Of a DNA stretch of 64,000 nt, positions 24,561-36,510 are shown piece by piece. The stretch covers positions 859,001-923,000 of the forward strand of contig CM072871.1 of the NCBI GenBank assembly GCA_036937835.1. Direction: 5' to 3'. The notes beneath the pieces were generated by a model, which saw only the letters and a program-made list of their open reading frames with translations, ran no database searches and had not been told where the DNA came from. This stretch comes from Pampus argenteus. Its lineage: Eukaryota > Chordata > Actinopteri > Scombriformes > Stromateidae. The translations under genes and the position numbers were made by a program. Each line of letters begins with the position of its first letter. Within the stretch, counting starts at the first letter, position 1.

Positions 24561-26075
24561 GAAATGCAGGTATGGAAGCGTAATGAACTTGTTTTCCTGT
24601 GCTGTCTCCTAAATCACGCGTGCAGCACCACCGTCTCTCCTGCAGCTGCACTTTCTGCCTTTGTGTGGAGTTTCTTTCTAAATTGATTTGGAGTTATCTT
24701 AATGAAATGTACGCAATAATAACGATGACAGAATCTCAATAAATAACAGACGCGGCCTGTCATAACACATCCTCTCATGAGTCGTAAACCCTGATGATGT
24801 TTGACATTTCCTGGTGGCAGAAGAGTCGACCGTCTTTCCTTCAGCTCTACGTTTCCATACAGTATATCTCTGTTCAACAAAGAGATTATATGATATATGA
24901 CTGATTGTTTTCTCTTTGTGGTAATAAATTCTGTCAGTTAGTCCCATAAGTTTCTGTTTTCACGTCTGGATTTTGAGCACAGATCAGTTTAACTTTGTCA
25001 GTATCGTTGACACGGAGCTCTTATCTCAAATGAGTCAATTAAAGAATAAGTCCGTCTATTATTAAATAATCCTATGAAAACAGCTGATTCTCCTAACAAG
25101 ACCAGAAATATTAAAAACACACAAATAAGCAGCTCCTGTTTCCATATACAATTATATTATAATATATGCACTATTTTGAGTAATATTTGTCAAAAACTGC
25201 AGCGCCCAGCAGGAACTGATTTAAAGTATTTGTATCTGTTGGGATGAATAAAATTATACGTTTTCATTTGTTTGCAACTGAAAAACAAAATAATACTTCA
25301 GTATTTAGGTTTGATTTTTGCTCCATCACAGTAATAATTAATTAATTAAACATATCTCCAGGTACACACGAATAAGGATGATAATATGGCGTCCTATCAT
25401 TGGCTCATAGGGAGGTTTGTGTAACCAGTAAATGACTCTTAACCTCTGGGAAGCTCGTGGGAGGTGTGGCGGCCGACGGCGTGTCCGCGTCACATCCTGC
25501 ACAGGGTGCAGCGGTGGGTTAGACTCGGGTCTGCTCCTGGTTAGCTAAACAGATCTTAAGTCCAGCATCTGTGGTATTTAAAGAGGATTGATAGGCAGCA
25601 TTCCTTGATTTTTACCCTTGCCCTTCCCCGTGCCCCTCCTGTGATGTAATGACATTATCAATTAGCCCCCATTAATTTACCAAAAACAAATAAGCACCTC
25701 AGTACACCTCCCTTCAGGCATGTGGTTCTGATTTCCTGAATGTTTGTCAGTGGCCGCTGTTTGGTTAATCCTTTGTCTAAGGTGGTGTGTCCAAGAGAGG
25801 TCATGCCTCCCTCCTCCCTTCAGCTGGTTTCCTCCTCTGAAGGAGATCTCCTCGTCTGTTCACCTCCCTCAATCCTCCTTCCTCGTTTTCTCTGCAACGT
25901 GATCCATCCATGACCAGAAGCAATATAATATTAGAAATGGAAAAAGAAAAGAAGAATTTAGTGTAGTTGTATAGTGTCATAATGCCAGTCATCTCATTGG
26001 TTCAGATCCACAGAGTTTATATTATATAATATCTGTCTGGTGTCGCGACCACGTGTGTTTGAATCACTGTAAGTT
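24561..26075. other. intergenic with a candidate regulatory block
   Basis: 25560-25770 is a compact unique block with GATTGATAGGCAGCATTCC and TATCAATTAGCCCCCATTAA. The remainder is AT-rich with nothing recognised. Confidence 0.4.
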
Positions 26076-26324
26076 TCATGAAGTGAATCCAGAATCCGTC
26101 ATCTTTACGCAGCAGAGGACTGATGTTGAGAGGAGGTGGAAAAGCAGCTTCACAGAGGAGGTGCTAACACACGGCTCTGCTGAGAGGCCCCATATGAAGT
26201 CTGTCAATGGGCTGAGTGTCTTGTTGATTGCCTCCAGGACTTCAATGTCCTGCCATATGGGAACCAAGCGGTGAGCCTCCTGATCAGAGGTGAGAACATG
26301 TGAAATAGCAGTTCTGATCCTCAT
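26076..26324 (-). pseudogene. hAT-family (ZBED-like) transposase remnant
   Basis: An 82-codon open stretch reads AISHVLTSDQEAHRLVPIWQ then DIEVLEAINKTLSPLTDF and LSAEPCVSTSSVKLLFHLL. This matches the pattern of hAT/ZBED transposases, in which a histidine-leucine-valine-proline-x-tryptophan-glutamine-aspartate segment precedes VLE, a hydrophobic helix, TD..LS.E..VT.S..K and a final helix. Only about 70 residues of a roughly 600-residue protein survive. There is no BED finger, no catalytic D/D/E context and no dimerisation domain, and the flanks show neither terminal repeats nor target-site duplication. It is dead. Recognition is from memory of family motifs. Confidence 0.6.
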
Positions 26325-28668
26325 AGCTTACATACTAGAGCCACTGTTAGAAAGATGTATAGTAGTTATAATAATCCAAATACAAAAGATAAAGAGGCTT
26401 ATTTAATGCACCTATAGCCAAAGTCGGGTCCGTCGTCCAGTTTGTCCTCGTCCAAACTGCGACTCCTTGAGTCTCAGCGAGACGTCCTCGTCTGTGTGAT
26501 CCTCAGAGACAGATGGCTCAGGGGCTTCTCTTGGTGACGTGGAGGAGTGCAGAGACAAGGTGAAAAACTCATTGAATACCTGTCCAGTGCATGATGTTCT
26601 TCTCTTTTCCACAGTGTCCCGGGTCTTCGAGTCCGACTCTTTTTTTGTATGTTTTCTAAACTTCTTTCACCATGTTTGTTTTTGGATCTGTCCCTCTTCC
26701 TGTGTCCTGTCCGTCACATGGTGTGACACTGTCTTATCATTTGTTGATACAGCTTAGGGACAAATTGGGGGCACTTGGTGTCATGCAACAGATGCAAACA
26801 CAGCACACTGGAAAGATCTAAGTTACTGAAGTGATAGTACAAGTCTGCAGTACAGGTTACCTGCAGTACGGCTCACCTACTTAAAAACGAGTGTTAACTA
26901 CTTCAAAGTAGAAGTAACTGCGGCTCACTGTGTGTTTTTAGACAATCACAATGTTTTAAGCCAGAAGAGCTGTGGCTCTGTTGCTCCGCACATAGTGGTT
27001 AAACTCAAAGATTAAATCTGCCCCCAGAAACCAAAGTAGGCTGTAAATAAAAGTCCACTGAGCTGTTTCTGAGCGAAGCAGTGTATACTGTTCACACACA
27101 CATATAGAGAAACAAACAATTAAGGACATATGAACCTACACTATACAGTATCACTGCACATAATATGGGTTTTATGTTATTTACAGGGAATTAAAGTGCT
27201 CCAGTGTCCCCGAGGAGCAGCTCACACATTAATACTCGACCCCTGCAGGAATATCAGGCTCCTGTATCTCAGTCAAACATATTCTTCTGCCACAAAGGCC
27301 TGTTTTATATTAATAATGAGGTTACGACCGACGCTCATAGATCCGCCCACAGCTGCATGTTGATGAGATGATGTCTCTGCTTTGACTTCCATAAACAGCT
27401 TTTAATTAAAGCAAAATAGAAATACACAAGTTTGAAGCTGTGTGCTCGTTTTTCATATTTTTAACTATTCATCTATTTTGTTTCTGCTGGTTTTGTCAGG
27501 CAGTCGGAGCGACCTGTTACGGAGGTAAATGCCTGCATGGAGTGAAATGGGACAGACTGGCAGGTGTCACAACGGACGGTTGTTCAAATATTAGCAGAGA
27601 TTCAAGGAGATTTGTGAGAAGAAAGGCAAAGACATCCCAGAGCGCTCATCCACCCATGTTAGGTTCACATGGTGAGTTTTCAAGGTGATGAAAGATCTCA
27701 GAACAATGGAGGATGCTGTAGGCGTCTGTTGGCTTTTCATTGGTTAAATCTTGTGTCTGAACGGCGTCTCGCTGCCTTTACTCGGGCCACACTCGCACTC
27801 CTCTGAGCCACTTCAACACTCACGGCTCATTTGCTAACGGGGACAGATTTTATTGTTTTCCAAAGGTCACTTTTCAAAAGTGGCGACACGTTCAACACGG
27901 CGTGATTCAAGTTGAACGTGAACTTATCGTTTCCAAAAGCATCGGCGGATGGGAAAGGTTAAAGAGTTTATCTGCTTGCAGATTAAATTAAACAGCAATG
28001 ATTTTAGTTATGACAAAATCTTAATCTAGACTCCTGTGTTTTCTTGATAGCAGAGCATGTGCAGGTTATGTGATTGCTTCCCCTTCCTATCCTATTTACT
28101 TTAGACTGAAGGGAACAAATCTCCAGCCTCTCCTCCTGGTTGCCACACAGTAATTCCTGTAGAGAAATCAAGGACCTTGAAGCGTGTTAATGCTCACATA
28201 TTGAAGTCCTACAGCCTGGTTAAGATACAGTACCTACGAGGAGCAGATAAGAAGGTGTGGACAGTGATGCGAAGTTTCTGGGCAGCTTGTTTGTGTAATA
28301 TTGCATCTAAACACTTCAAACGTAGTGTGACTCATCTCTGGACTTTACGTCTGAACTGTTCTGATCAGCTGATCAGTAATGTACATATTTATCCCAGAAT
28401 CAGCTCTGGATGAGGATTAGCAGCTTTCTGCAGATCAGAGCACACAGTCTTGAACCTTCGGGGTTAAATGATAAAATAATATTCTACAAAGCAGATATCC
28501 TTGTGAAGTCATTCATGTCCGTTGTCTACATTATTTTGGTGATAGCAGTGTTGTTTTGGGGATAGCTAAAGTAAATGCAGACCTTTTGTCACTTAGTTGT
28601 ACTTTGCAGGTATGATATAGTGATCACTACTACACTGTAAAACCTGTGTTTTTAAAACACAATCTTTC
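26325..28668. other. intergenic
   Basis: At 26412-26640 (minus) a frame with serine/acidic character ends at TAG, 3' to a possible donor. It lies just upstream of the hAT relic but matches no hAT segment I know. Otherwise nothing recognised. Confidence 0.4.
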
Positions 28669-29124
28669 AGGTTAACTCAGGTTAGCTCAGGTTAACTCAG
28701 GTTAACACAGGTTAGGTCAGGTTAACACAGGTTAGCTCTGGATAACTCAGGTTAGCTCAGGTTAACTCAGGTTAACACAGGTTAGCTCAGGTTAACACAG
28801 GTTAGCTCTGGATAACTCAGGTTAACATAGGTTAGCTTCGGTTAACACAGGTTAGCTCAGGTTAACTCAGGTTAGCTCAGATCAACACAGGTTAGCTCCG
28901 GTTAACACAGGTTAGCTCTGGATAACTCAGGTTAAGTCAGGTTAACACAGGTTAGCTCTGGATAACTCAGGTTAAGTCAGGTTAGCTCCGGTTAGCTCTG
29001 GATAACTCAGGTTAAGACAGGTTAGCTCCGGTTAGCTCTGGATAAATCAGGTTAAGACAGGTTAGCTCCGGTTAGCTCTGGATAACTCAGGTTAAGTCAA
29101 GTTAGCGCCAGTTAACTCAGGTTA
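28669..29124. repeat. 10-bp minisatellite GGTTARCWCA
   Basis: About 45 tandem units of GGTTAACTCA, GGTTAGCTCA, GGTTAACACA and GGATAACTCA. The right half shows a higher-order pattern of GTTAGCTCTGGATAACTCAG alternating with AAG-type units. It is more diverged than the 11-bp array at 20.4 kb. Confidence 0.95.
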
Positions 29125-30150
29125 TTTCCTATGACCTGTACACGGAAACATACTGTAGCCACATACAGACAAACGTACGCACACACTGGTTGTGTTGTTG
29201 CAGCCTTAGTTCTTTGACTTAAAACTACTTACTGCTACTGATTGGTCAGACATTACAACGTGATTTATGAGGCTTTAAATCAGGCTAAGTCAAGTTTAAT
29301 TCATTGGCTGTCAGGCTAACTTTGGTTTTAGCTTTTTACATTACTTCATGAAGTCTGTATGTCTCTACGTTTCATCTCTCAGTAGACTGAGCACCAAACA
29401 ATAATGACGCGTATTATTTGATTCTATGTGAGACATGAAATAAATATAAAGTTTTTAGTGTGTAGTTATTGTCTTTAAAAATACACATGTAGGCAGCACC
29501 TATTATAAAAGCTGTGATAAATGAAACAATATACAAGCACTCAGAAAGTCATCATCATCATCAGACCTGTGATCTCAGTTAGGATCTCTCTGGAGCATTA
29601 CTGCTGTAATAAAGCAACATCTTCCCCTTTTTCTTCCTCTCCACAGCTGCGTGTGTGTATCGGCTGGGGGATTGAGGAGAAAGGAATTCATCCTTTGATT
29701 TATATGATGGACCTGCGTTTGACCCGGGCCCACGGCTGGAAGCTTGCCATCACCCCATTCAGTTATCAGTAAGCGCTTGAAAGTGACCAGACGGCGTTTT
29801 ACACCACGTTTGGGTCATTCTGGGCAGGTTTGGGCATTTAAGGAGTGGACTGTCCTGTCAGGTGTGTGAGTTAATACGTCACACACGCATGTTTGCAGCT
29901 TTATTTATTACGTTGAGAGCTGAATTTATAAAAAAGAGAATGAAAAAACAGTAAAATAGTTCTATAAAAAGTCCTCGTGTGTATGCTGCCACATAAGTTG
30001 TACTATGTTTGTTGGCGACTCACAGAAAGTGAAGAGTACAGTTTTATCTCTAGAGGAGCTGTGTTAAAACCTTCCAATGAGCACTTGTAAAATGTCTGTT
30101 GGTAAGCTGTGTAGTAGTTGGATAAGCACAGAGGAAATCTAGAAATAAAT
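29125..30150. other. intergenic, nothing recognised
   Basis: AT-rich unique sequence following the minisatellite; no gene, RNA or motif cluster seen. Confidence 0.5.
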
Positions 30151-31030
30151 AAAGTGGATTATGTCCTCTGAAAGCTCCATCTTTGCCCTACAGCCGACCG
30201 GGTACCTCTCCTGTCTGCATGATAATGCTTTTGTCAAGGCTTGTGACCCAGTTGGTACAAAGCGGGAAATTACGTCATTTGCAAATATGCTTTTATTCCA
30301 CAATAGTGTATAATTGTACAAATGAAATGAGATTATCTCTCTAGTCCTCCACAAACAGCCATGCGGCTTTATAGGGGTGGATTGGAAAAGACTGATAATT
30401 TGCCAAAAAAACCCGTGGCGTGGAGGCATGTACTCAACCTTGGGCCCAGGTTATTTTAAGGAAAGCCAATCTTTGATCAGTCAAGCTGAAATGGCTAAGA
30501 TAAGTGGGAGCTACATCTCGCGGCAGGACCGCGCACCAGTCTGATATTGCTATTTCCTCCCTGGTTTCTCAAGAGCGGTAAATAGCTGCTGCTGCCCCCA
30601 CCACTCCCCACCACTCCCCACACTGCACCTCCACTCCTCCCCCTTATCTGCTCCCCACTTTCTTCTGGAGATCTCTGTCACTTTAATCCACAGAGTCTGC
30701 CGCTGGTTAACAAGGAAATCCTGTGTCAATTATCACCAACCACTTCCTGCTGGGAGAGCAGCGGGGAATCAAAGGGGCCTGAGAGTCTTTCACACCAGAG
30801 AGGAGCAGTAGGCCTAATTAAATGGCCCTTGTGTCCCGCTGGCTGCCGGTGGCCGGGTGACAGATAGCCCGGCCCAACGATAACCTCCTTCAGCCGATGA
30901 TTGTTTTGATAGGGGAGCTGGTGGAGCCCTGAGGTTGGCAGATTGTGATCCAGGAGTCCAAATTAACTCACGTCCAGGACGTTGAGGTGTATGGAGGTGA
31001 ATGACGGCTAAATTCTTTCAAGTCTATGTA
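30151..31030. promoter_or_regulatory. candidate enhancer-like block with C-rich tract
   Basis: Unique GC-mixed sequence with GATGATTGTTTTGATAGG (SOX/FOX-type), CCTAATTAAATGGCC and GCAAATATGC. C runs at 30595-30599, 30606-30609, 30616-30619 and 30639-30643 could form a G-quadruplex on the minus strand, with one long loop. Confidence 0.4.
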
Positions 31031-32430
31031 ATCATAATGTAATGTGGGTGTAACAAATGTAATTCTGTTGAAATGAGATCCGGGCTGCTGGAGCTTTACA
31101 GTACAACGTGCATTTTTTACAAAGTCACTGCAAGCTTTCACAAACTATTATCATTAAAATTCAGGCTTCATAAATCTGGGAATGTGAAGCCGCGATGCAT
31201 CATTTGCACACAGGTGGGTGAGGCGTACATATTAAGATTTGATATGCCATATTTTATCTCAGGTCTCAAACCCCTGCGCTGTGTGTGGGGAAAAGGGAGG
31301 TTATTTGAAGCCCAAATATGCAACGCTCAAAATGACAATTCCCAGACCACTTTCAGGCGGAGGTCTGTGAAAGCACAACTTAAGGTTCAAACTGCTTTTT
31401 ATCAACTTTAAGCATCATATGGGGTCAGCAAATCAGCAGCCTGCCTGCCTTGTAGTTGTCATTTCACTCTTAACTGTCACTTACAGGTATCTTGTGTTGC
31501 CTGCATAATGTCAGATTAAGCTATCACCCTCAGTCACTGCCAAAAGTCGCTCTGTCTGTTCATTAAAAAGTTAGCTTCTAAAAACTCACCAGAATTATCA
31601 TTTCAAATAGTGTGTGTGTGAAATCTGCTTCCAAGGATTGGCCACGGCGTGATAGGACGGCTAATTTAAGGGAAGAAATGTGTGCGCATGTTCAAACTTT
31701 GTATTTAGCATTTTAACAGGCTAAATAAAGTGCTGCACGTTTACATGTCAACCAAATATTAAGAAATAAAAAAACCTGCAGCTGGATGAAGTTGATCAAA
31801 ACGTCCTCCCTCAGCATCGACCCCCAGCGCCTTGTTCACCTTTAAATTTTCATATGGAGAAAAGAGGCTGCAGAAAAACCAATTTACTAACAGAGCGACA
31901 TCATCTGTTTGGCCGTTTATCTCTGACACACCACCCCTCAGTCCAGTGTTGACAGTACATGATATTCCATTAATCTGCCTAATGAAAATTTAACCAGTGT
32001 TATAAACAAATAATTGGCCATTATCCTCTCAAAGATCCCGAATAAATTACTTGGGCGTTTTTCATGGCTTCTGAAAGAGGAAGAAGCCGGCCCCTCCTGA
32101 TTGATGTTGGAATAAATGCGGGGCCGGCTCCGACGCTGCGAGTGGGTCTCAGCTAAGCCTGTGATTGACTTAATGAGAGTCTTTGGGGTGAGTAAATGTT
32201 CCAAATTGCTCAGTCATTAGCTTTTGCTCGGCTGTCTGAAGATACCCCCGGATCTGCAGCGCGGGTCTCTCCTCTTGTACCATTCCGCCTGCAATTACAT
32301 TTTCATTTAGAGCAAACCTCTGAAGTCCGATAGGCAGGCCCCTTTTCATTATGCTGGCCTCCTTTTTCTTTTTTATCTAAATGGTGTGAAATGTCTCTTC
32401 ATTTAGACCAATTAAAGTTGAAAAAGACTG
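31031..32430. promoter_or_regulatory. candidate enhancer-like blocks
   Basis: 31230-31420 and 31930-32430 are long unique stretches, with TCCATTAATCTGCCTAATG, AATAATTGGCCATTATCC, GCAATTACATTTTCATTTAG and GACCAATTAAAGTTG. No coding signal on either strand. Confidence 0.35.
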
Positions 32431-34389
32431 CGCTGTAATGAATTATCATACAAATTATTTACTTAATGCCACAATCTCTCCTCCTCTGTCTGACACCAGG
32501 GATGCAGGGAGAGCAGCAGACGGGGAACACGGTGAGAGAGGACGTGGTGGGAGTCCACAATGGATCTACTTTGAAATGGAAACTTCCTTCCAAACCATAC
32601 GCAGTTTGCTGAGGTCATGTCTCTGTTTGGCATTTATCTACGTCTTACACGAACCCAGTTCTGCACACGGACAGCCTCGACTGGTGGAGGATGGGAACAG
32701 TATGTCGACAATATAGCTCATTTCAGATATTTCATTTCACGAGATGTTTAAGCTCTTCTTAATTAAGGACAAGCTTATGGTTTCAAATTAACTCATTTAA
32801 TTGAGGGGACCAGTCCTCGTCTGCAAGCCGGTGTGGAGAATGTCTCCAGTCTCCTTCTGGAGGCTGTTGGCTGACACATAAACACTGGGACAGTTCACAA
32901 CTATCACAGCAGCCCCATCCGTACCTCTGGGACCGCCTCTCTCTCTGCCGCTCCTCAGTGAGACCCCCCCCCCCACATTAGCTTTTCACCAGAACAGCTA
33001 TTCACTGCATATTCTCCAGCCATTATCCCTGTTAGCAGCCAATGCGCCATATTAGGGTTGTTTTTCAGCAGCCGACATAATGGCGAGAGGAATGAAACGG
33101 TATATTTTCTCTCAATGCTTTGTTTTTTTTTAAAGCCAGTCAATTCACAGCCTGATCGTGCCGGTGGAGCTGAAGTGACTCGTCACCATGGAGACAGCAG
33201 CTTCTGCTTCATGCCAGAGCAGCTTCGCTAAAGCCCCGAGACGAGGGGGCAGCGGGCTGCTGGTCTGTCCCCAGCCTTCTCTCCCGAGCACGAGGGCGAC
33301 TGGCCCGACCTGAGATGGAAGCCAGATTTGTCACCGGAGGCCATATTTAAAAAACATCAAGCCGGTGAAATGAAAAGTCGCAGCCGGGATGAATTACTTG
33401 AACGTACCACAAAGAAGTCTGAAATCTATGGGGAAAATAAACTCAAGAGGGGTCAGTTTCAGAGGAGGTGTCCGAGCGTTAAACTCACTGGGCAATAATC
33501 TTAAGTACTCCGTGATTTGCGCTAATTGGTATGAAATCACCCACAGTGCTTAAGTGCAGCTACCGCTTCGGTTTGCTGCATCTGCTCTATGTCAGGGCCG
33601 ATTCTTTCTGACAGCTTGGAAATACAAATACTAAACTGCCATATGGATCGCCCACCTTTGAGCTTAACTCACAGGTACAAAGAGCAGATGGATTCTCACC
33701 AGAAAATCTTCTCTGGTGCTTTTTGCTTTCTTATCAGCAGTAAAGAATACGAGTGCTACTTGCTGTCATTATCAATGACACTTAAAAGCTGCAGATATTC
33801 TCTATAGATCTTTTCTGTATATTACAATGTGAAATCATTATAACAGAAGAGAAGCATTTTAAAGCACAGAGGCGACAACATGTCACAATATTTCCAGATA
33901 TGCTCATGTCAAAAAGTGAATGAGAGGATACGGTAGGAAGTTCAATGTCAAAACCAGCTTACTTAGATCAGATCTGTCATGGGATATGAGTGTCCCATAT
34001 GCTCAGTCAAGCACTAAGCTGCCTCTGTAATCATACCCAGGTACTCATTACGTATGGCATGCACCCTAATACATGCTAATGGCTGCTTATTAACCTCATA
34101 CCTTCATTAACAGAGGTAACTCAGTTTGAAGCAACCCGGTTGTGCTATAATACGATTTGTGTTTACATGAACATAAAATCAGGACAGGTCATCCTAAGTA
34201 CCTGTTATCTGGAGCGAAATAGTCACCTGTCATGAAACGTTAAGCAGGTGCTGCAGGCCAACATTACCTCCCTGTTACTTTAACACACAAGAGGTTGTTT
34301 CTTCAATATTAATAACCAAGCCTCACCTAAAAAATTAATTTCAAACTATGCATACAGTCCTGAATAAGAGAGGGTAAAACTATTAATTA
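32431..34389. other. intergenic with candidate regulatory blocks
   Basis: 32740-33140 (TTAATTAAGGACAAGC, CATTTAATTGAGGGG, CCATTATCCC, a run of 11 C at 32966-32976) and 33150-33560 look unique and constrained. 33830-34380 is AT-rich and plain. No gene. Confidence 0.35.
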
Positions 34390-35260
34390 AAAGTGGAACA
34401 GGTTCTTATTTTAGTGGAAAGTGGAAAAATTATGAGCCTTTGTTATGGCAGGCCCAGGAGCAAAGCTTTCATTAGCCTACATGCATGGCAAAAGCAATTC
34501 ATCAACTGTAATTTTGCCTCAATAGGCAAAAAAGAGGGATCAACCTCAGCATGCTATTTATGGAGATTTACGGAAGTCTGGGAAATGCTAATGTGATTAA
34601 CATTTATCTACAACATGTTTCGAAATGGCCCTCGTGTCCACATTCTGCCTTTAAGATTAAGTTATTGCACTCGCTGGAGAAAAAAGAGAAAATACGGAGC
34701 GATACAGAATCTGCTTTGCGGTGCAAGAGCGCACAATGATGATTTCTCTTTTTTATTTTTTTTTGGAGAGTTTTCTGTCACATTAGTGGAGGATTTCTTC
34801 CCCTCCCCTCTCTCTAAATATCTCTCTTTATGTGTGTCTGTCCCCAGATGAAGGCGCGGCGAGCAGAGCGCCGCTTTTGTCCTACCGGAGTGTCTCTCTC
34901 GAAAATGTGAACTGTTCCACGGATTAGCTGAGCAGAGATTTATTTAATGCATCCTCATAGAGTATTGTTGAAATCTATTTTGGGATACGGAGCTTGCCAA
35001 GCTCTAAGCCTGGTAATATATGCCTGCTACAGTTTAAGAGAGAGGGTTCACAGACCCTCTTTATGTTGGGATCATATGGATCATACAGAGTCCTTGAATA
35101 TGAAAATATTGAGGGCTGGTAGCAAATTTATTGTTTTCACACAGGAGCCACAAAAGGCTTGTTTCCATGCCCTCCCTTCTGTCTCTTGTTTGTATGGCCT
35201 GTTTAAATATTTGATGTCCTAGAGAATGATTGTGATATTCACCAGATAAGATACTGCACA
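34390..35260. promoter_or_regulatory. strong candidate developmental enhancer
   Basis: SOX site CCTTTGTTAT (34437-34446), TTTCATTAGCC, CAACTGTAATTTTGCC, POU-like ATGCTAAT (34585-34592), GTGATTAACATTTATC and CTATTTATGG are packed in non-repetitive sequence of even composition. Open frames at 34393-34851 shift register and match no family, so I read it as non-coding. Confidence 0.45.
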
Positions 35261-35630
35261 TGCATATGCCATGAGAGGCCCCTATTTAAGATACCGGCTT
35301 AAGGTTTCTGAGAGGCCAACAAAGCCATGGATGGAAAAGACTGCAGTGCATTTGCATTTAAGCTGTGGATTTAGGAAGAGCTAGAGCAGAATGAATACTA
35401 ATAGTGTATCTAATTTAAAATGCTAAGTATTTACCTTACAATTTATTCAACCATAAAACCTTATAAGGAAAAGCAAAAGATGCATTTTTACTCAATATCT
35501 ATAATAGTCTATGTGCATTTCATGAGCATTCACTATGAAGCATAATACAAATGTAATCACCATAGTTTCTCACTTCCAGATAAAAGTTTCAACTCACCGA
35601 TATAAACAAAGTCCCTCGACCCAGACTGCA

Positions 35631-35650
35631 ACTACACTTCCCAGCATGCC
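35631..35650 (+). promoter_or_regulatory. ZNF143/Staf binding site (near-consensus)
   Basis: ACTACACTTCCCAGCATGCC differs from the long ZNF143 (SBS2) consensus, as I recall it, at one tolerated position. ZNF143 sites mark promoters of protein-coding and small-RNA genes and some CTCF-linked contact points. The next 200 bases are GC-richer than the surroundings, but I see no exon. Confidence 0.7.
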
Positions 35651-36466
35651 CCGGGGGGATAAGGTTTGGACCGCTTCTCCTCACAGAGAGTGACACAAAA
35701 GAGGAAAGCCAGGGGGTGTGCAGGAGTGGGGGAGCGGGAGCCGGACAAAAGAGAAGACATGGGCTTTGCACGGAGGACACGATAAAGCCAGGAGCATTAT
35801 CGTCAGTGTGAAAGACGGGGGCCATACTTCAAACGGGATTTTCTCTCCATGACAGGATACTCCGCTGACGCAGAGCAAATAGCTCTCTGTAGCAGCGTAT
35901 AGCTTCAGGGCTTCCAGGCTTCTTTGTAAATTCAACAAACTACAATGCAATGATAGGATCTCACACAGAAAACCCACAATGCTCAGTATTAAAATCACAG
36001 ATACGTGAATATAACGGTAGCATAAAAAAAAATAAAAAAAACTTTGTTTCATTGCATTTTATTGTATTCTATAATTAGTGGTGCACTTGAATAAATAACT
36101 GAGACGCACTTAAAGAAATGACAAAGAAGCAACGCTGGCAGCTGAGGCATTACTGCTGCTATAGTGGAGGCATTAAGCTTCACAAATATGACTCTTGCAA
36201 GGAAGCCACAGGGTTCAATCAATTAGTCTGTGATTATTATTACTTCTGTTGTTATTACTAGTCCCAGCAGCCAGGCTGTTGTGGTAACCCTAGACGCGGG
36301 CCATAGTACTAATCCGTGGCCCTTTCCTAACCTTAACCTTTACTCTCTTAATCAACATCATATTCTGAGCAAGTGGGCAAAATATTTACATGTTATCTCT
36401 CGCAGCGTTCGGTGAGAATTTGACTTCACTCTGGGAATTCTGCGCTCAAGTTGTTTGTGTGCTTGC

Positions 36467-36510
<44 letters not shown>

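Noticed and set aside
26412..26640. Minus-strand serine/acidic frame that reads protein-like
   Set aside because: Only about 70 codons. The possible donor and stop do not form a consistent exon, and it does not match the hAT relic beside it or any other family I know.
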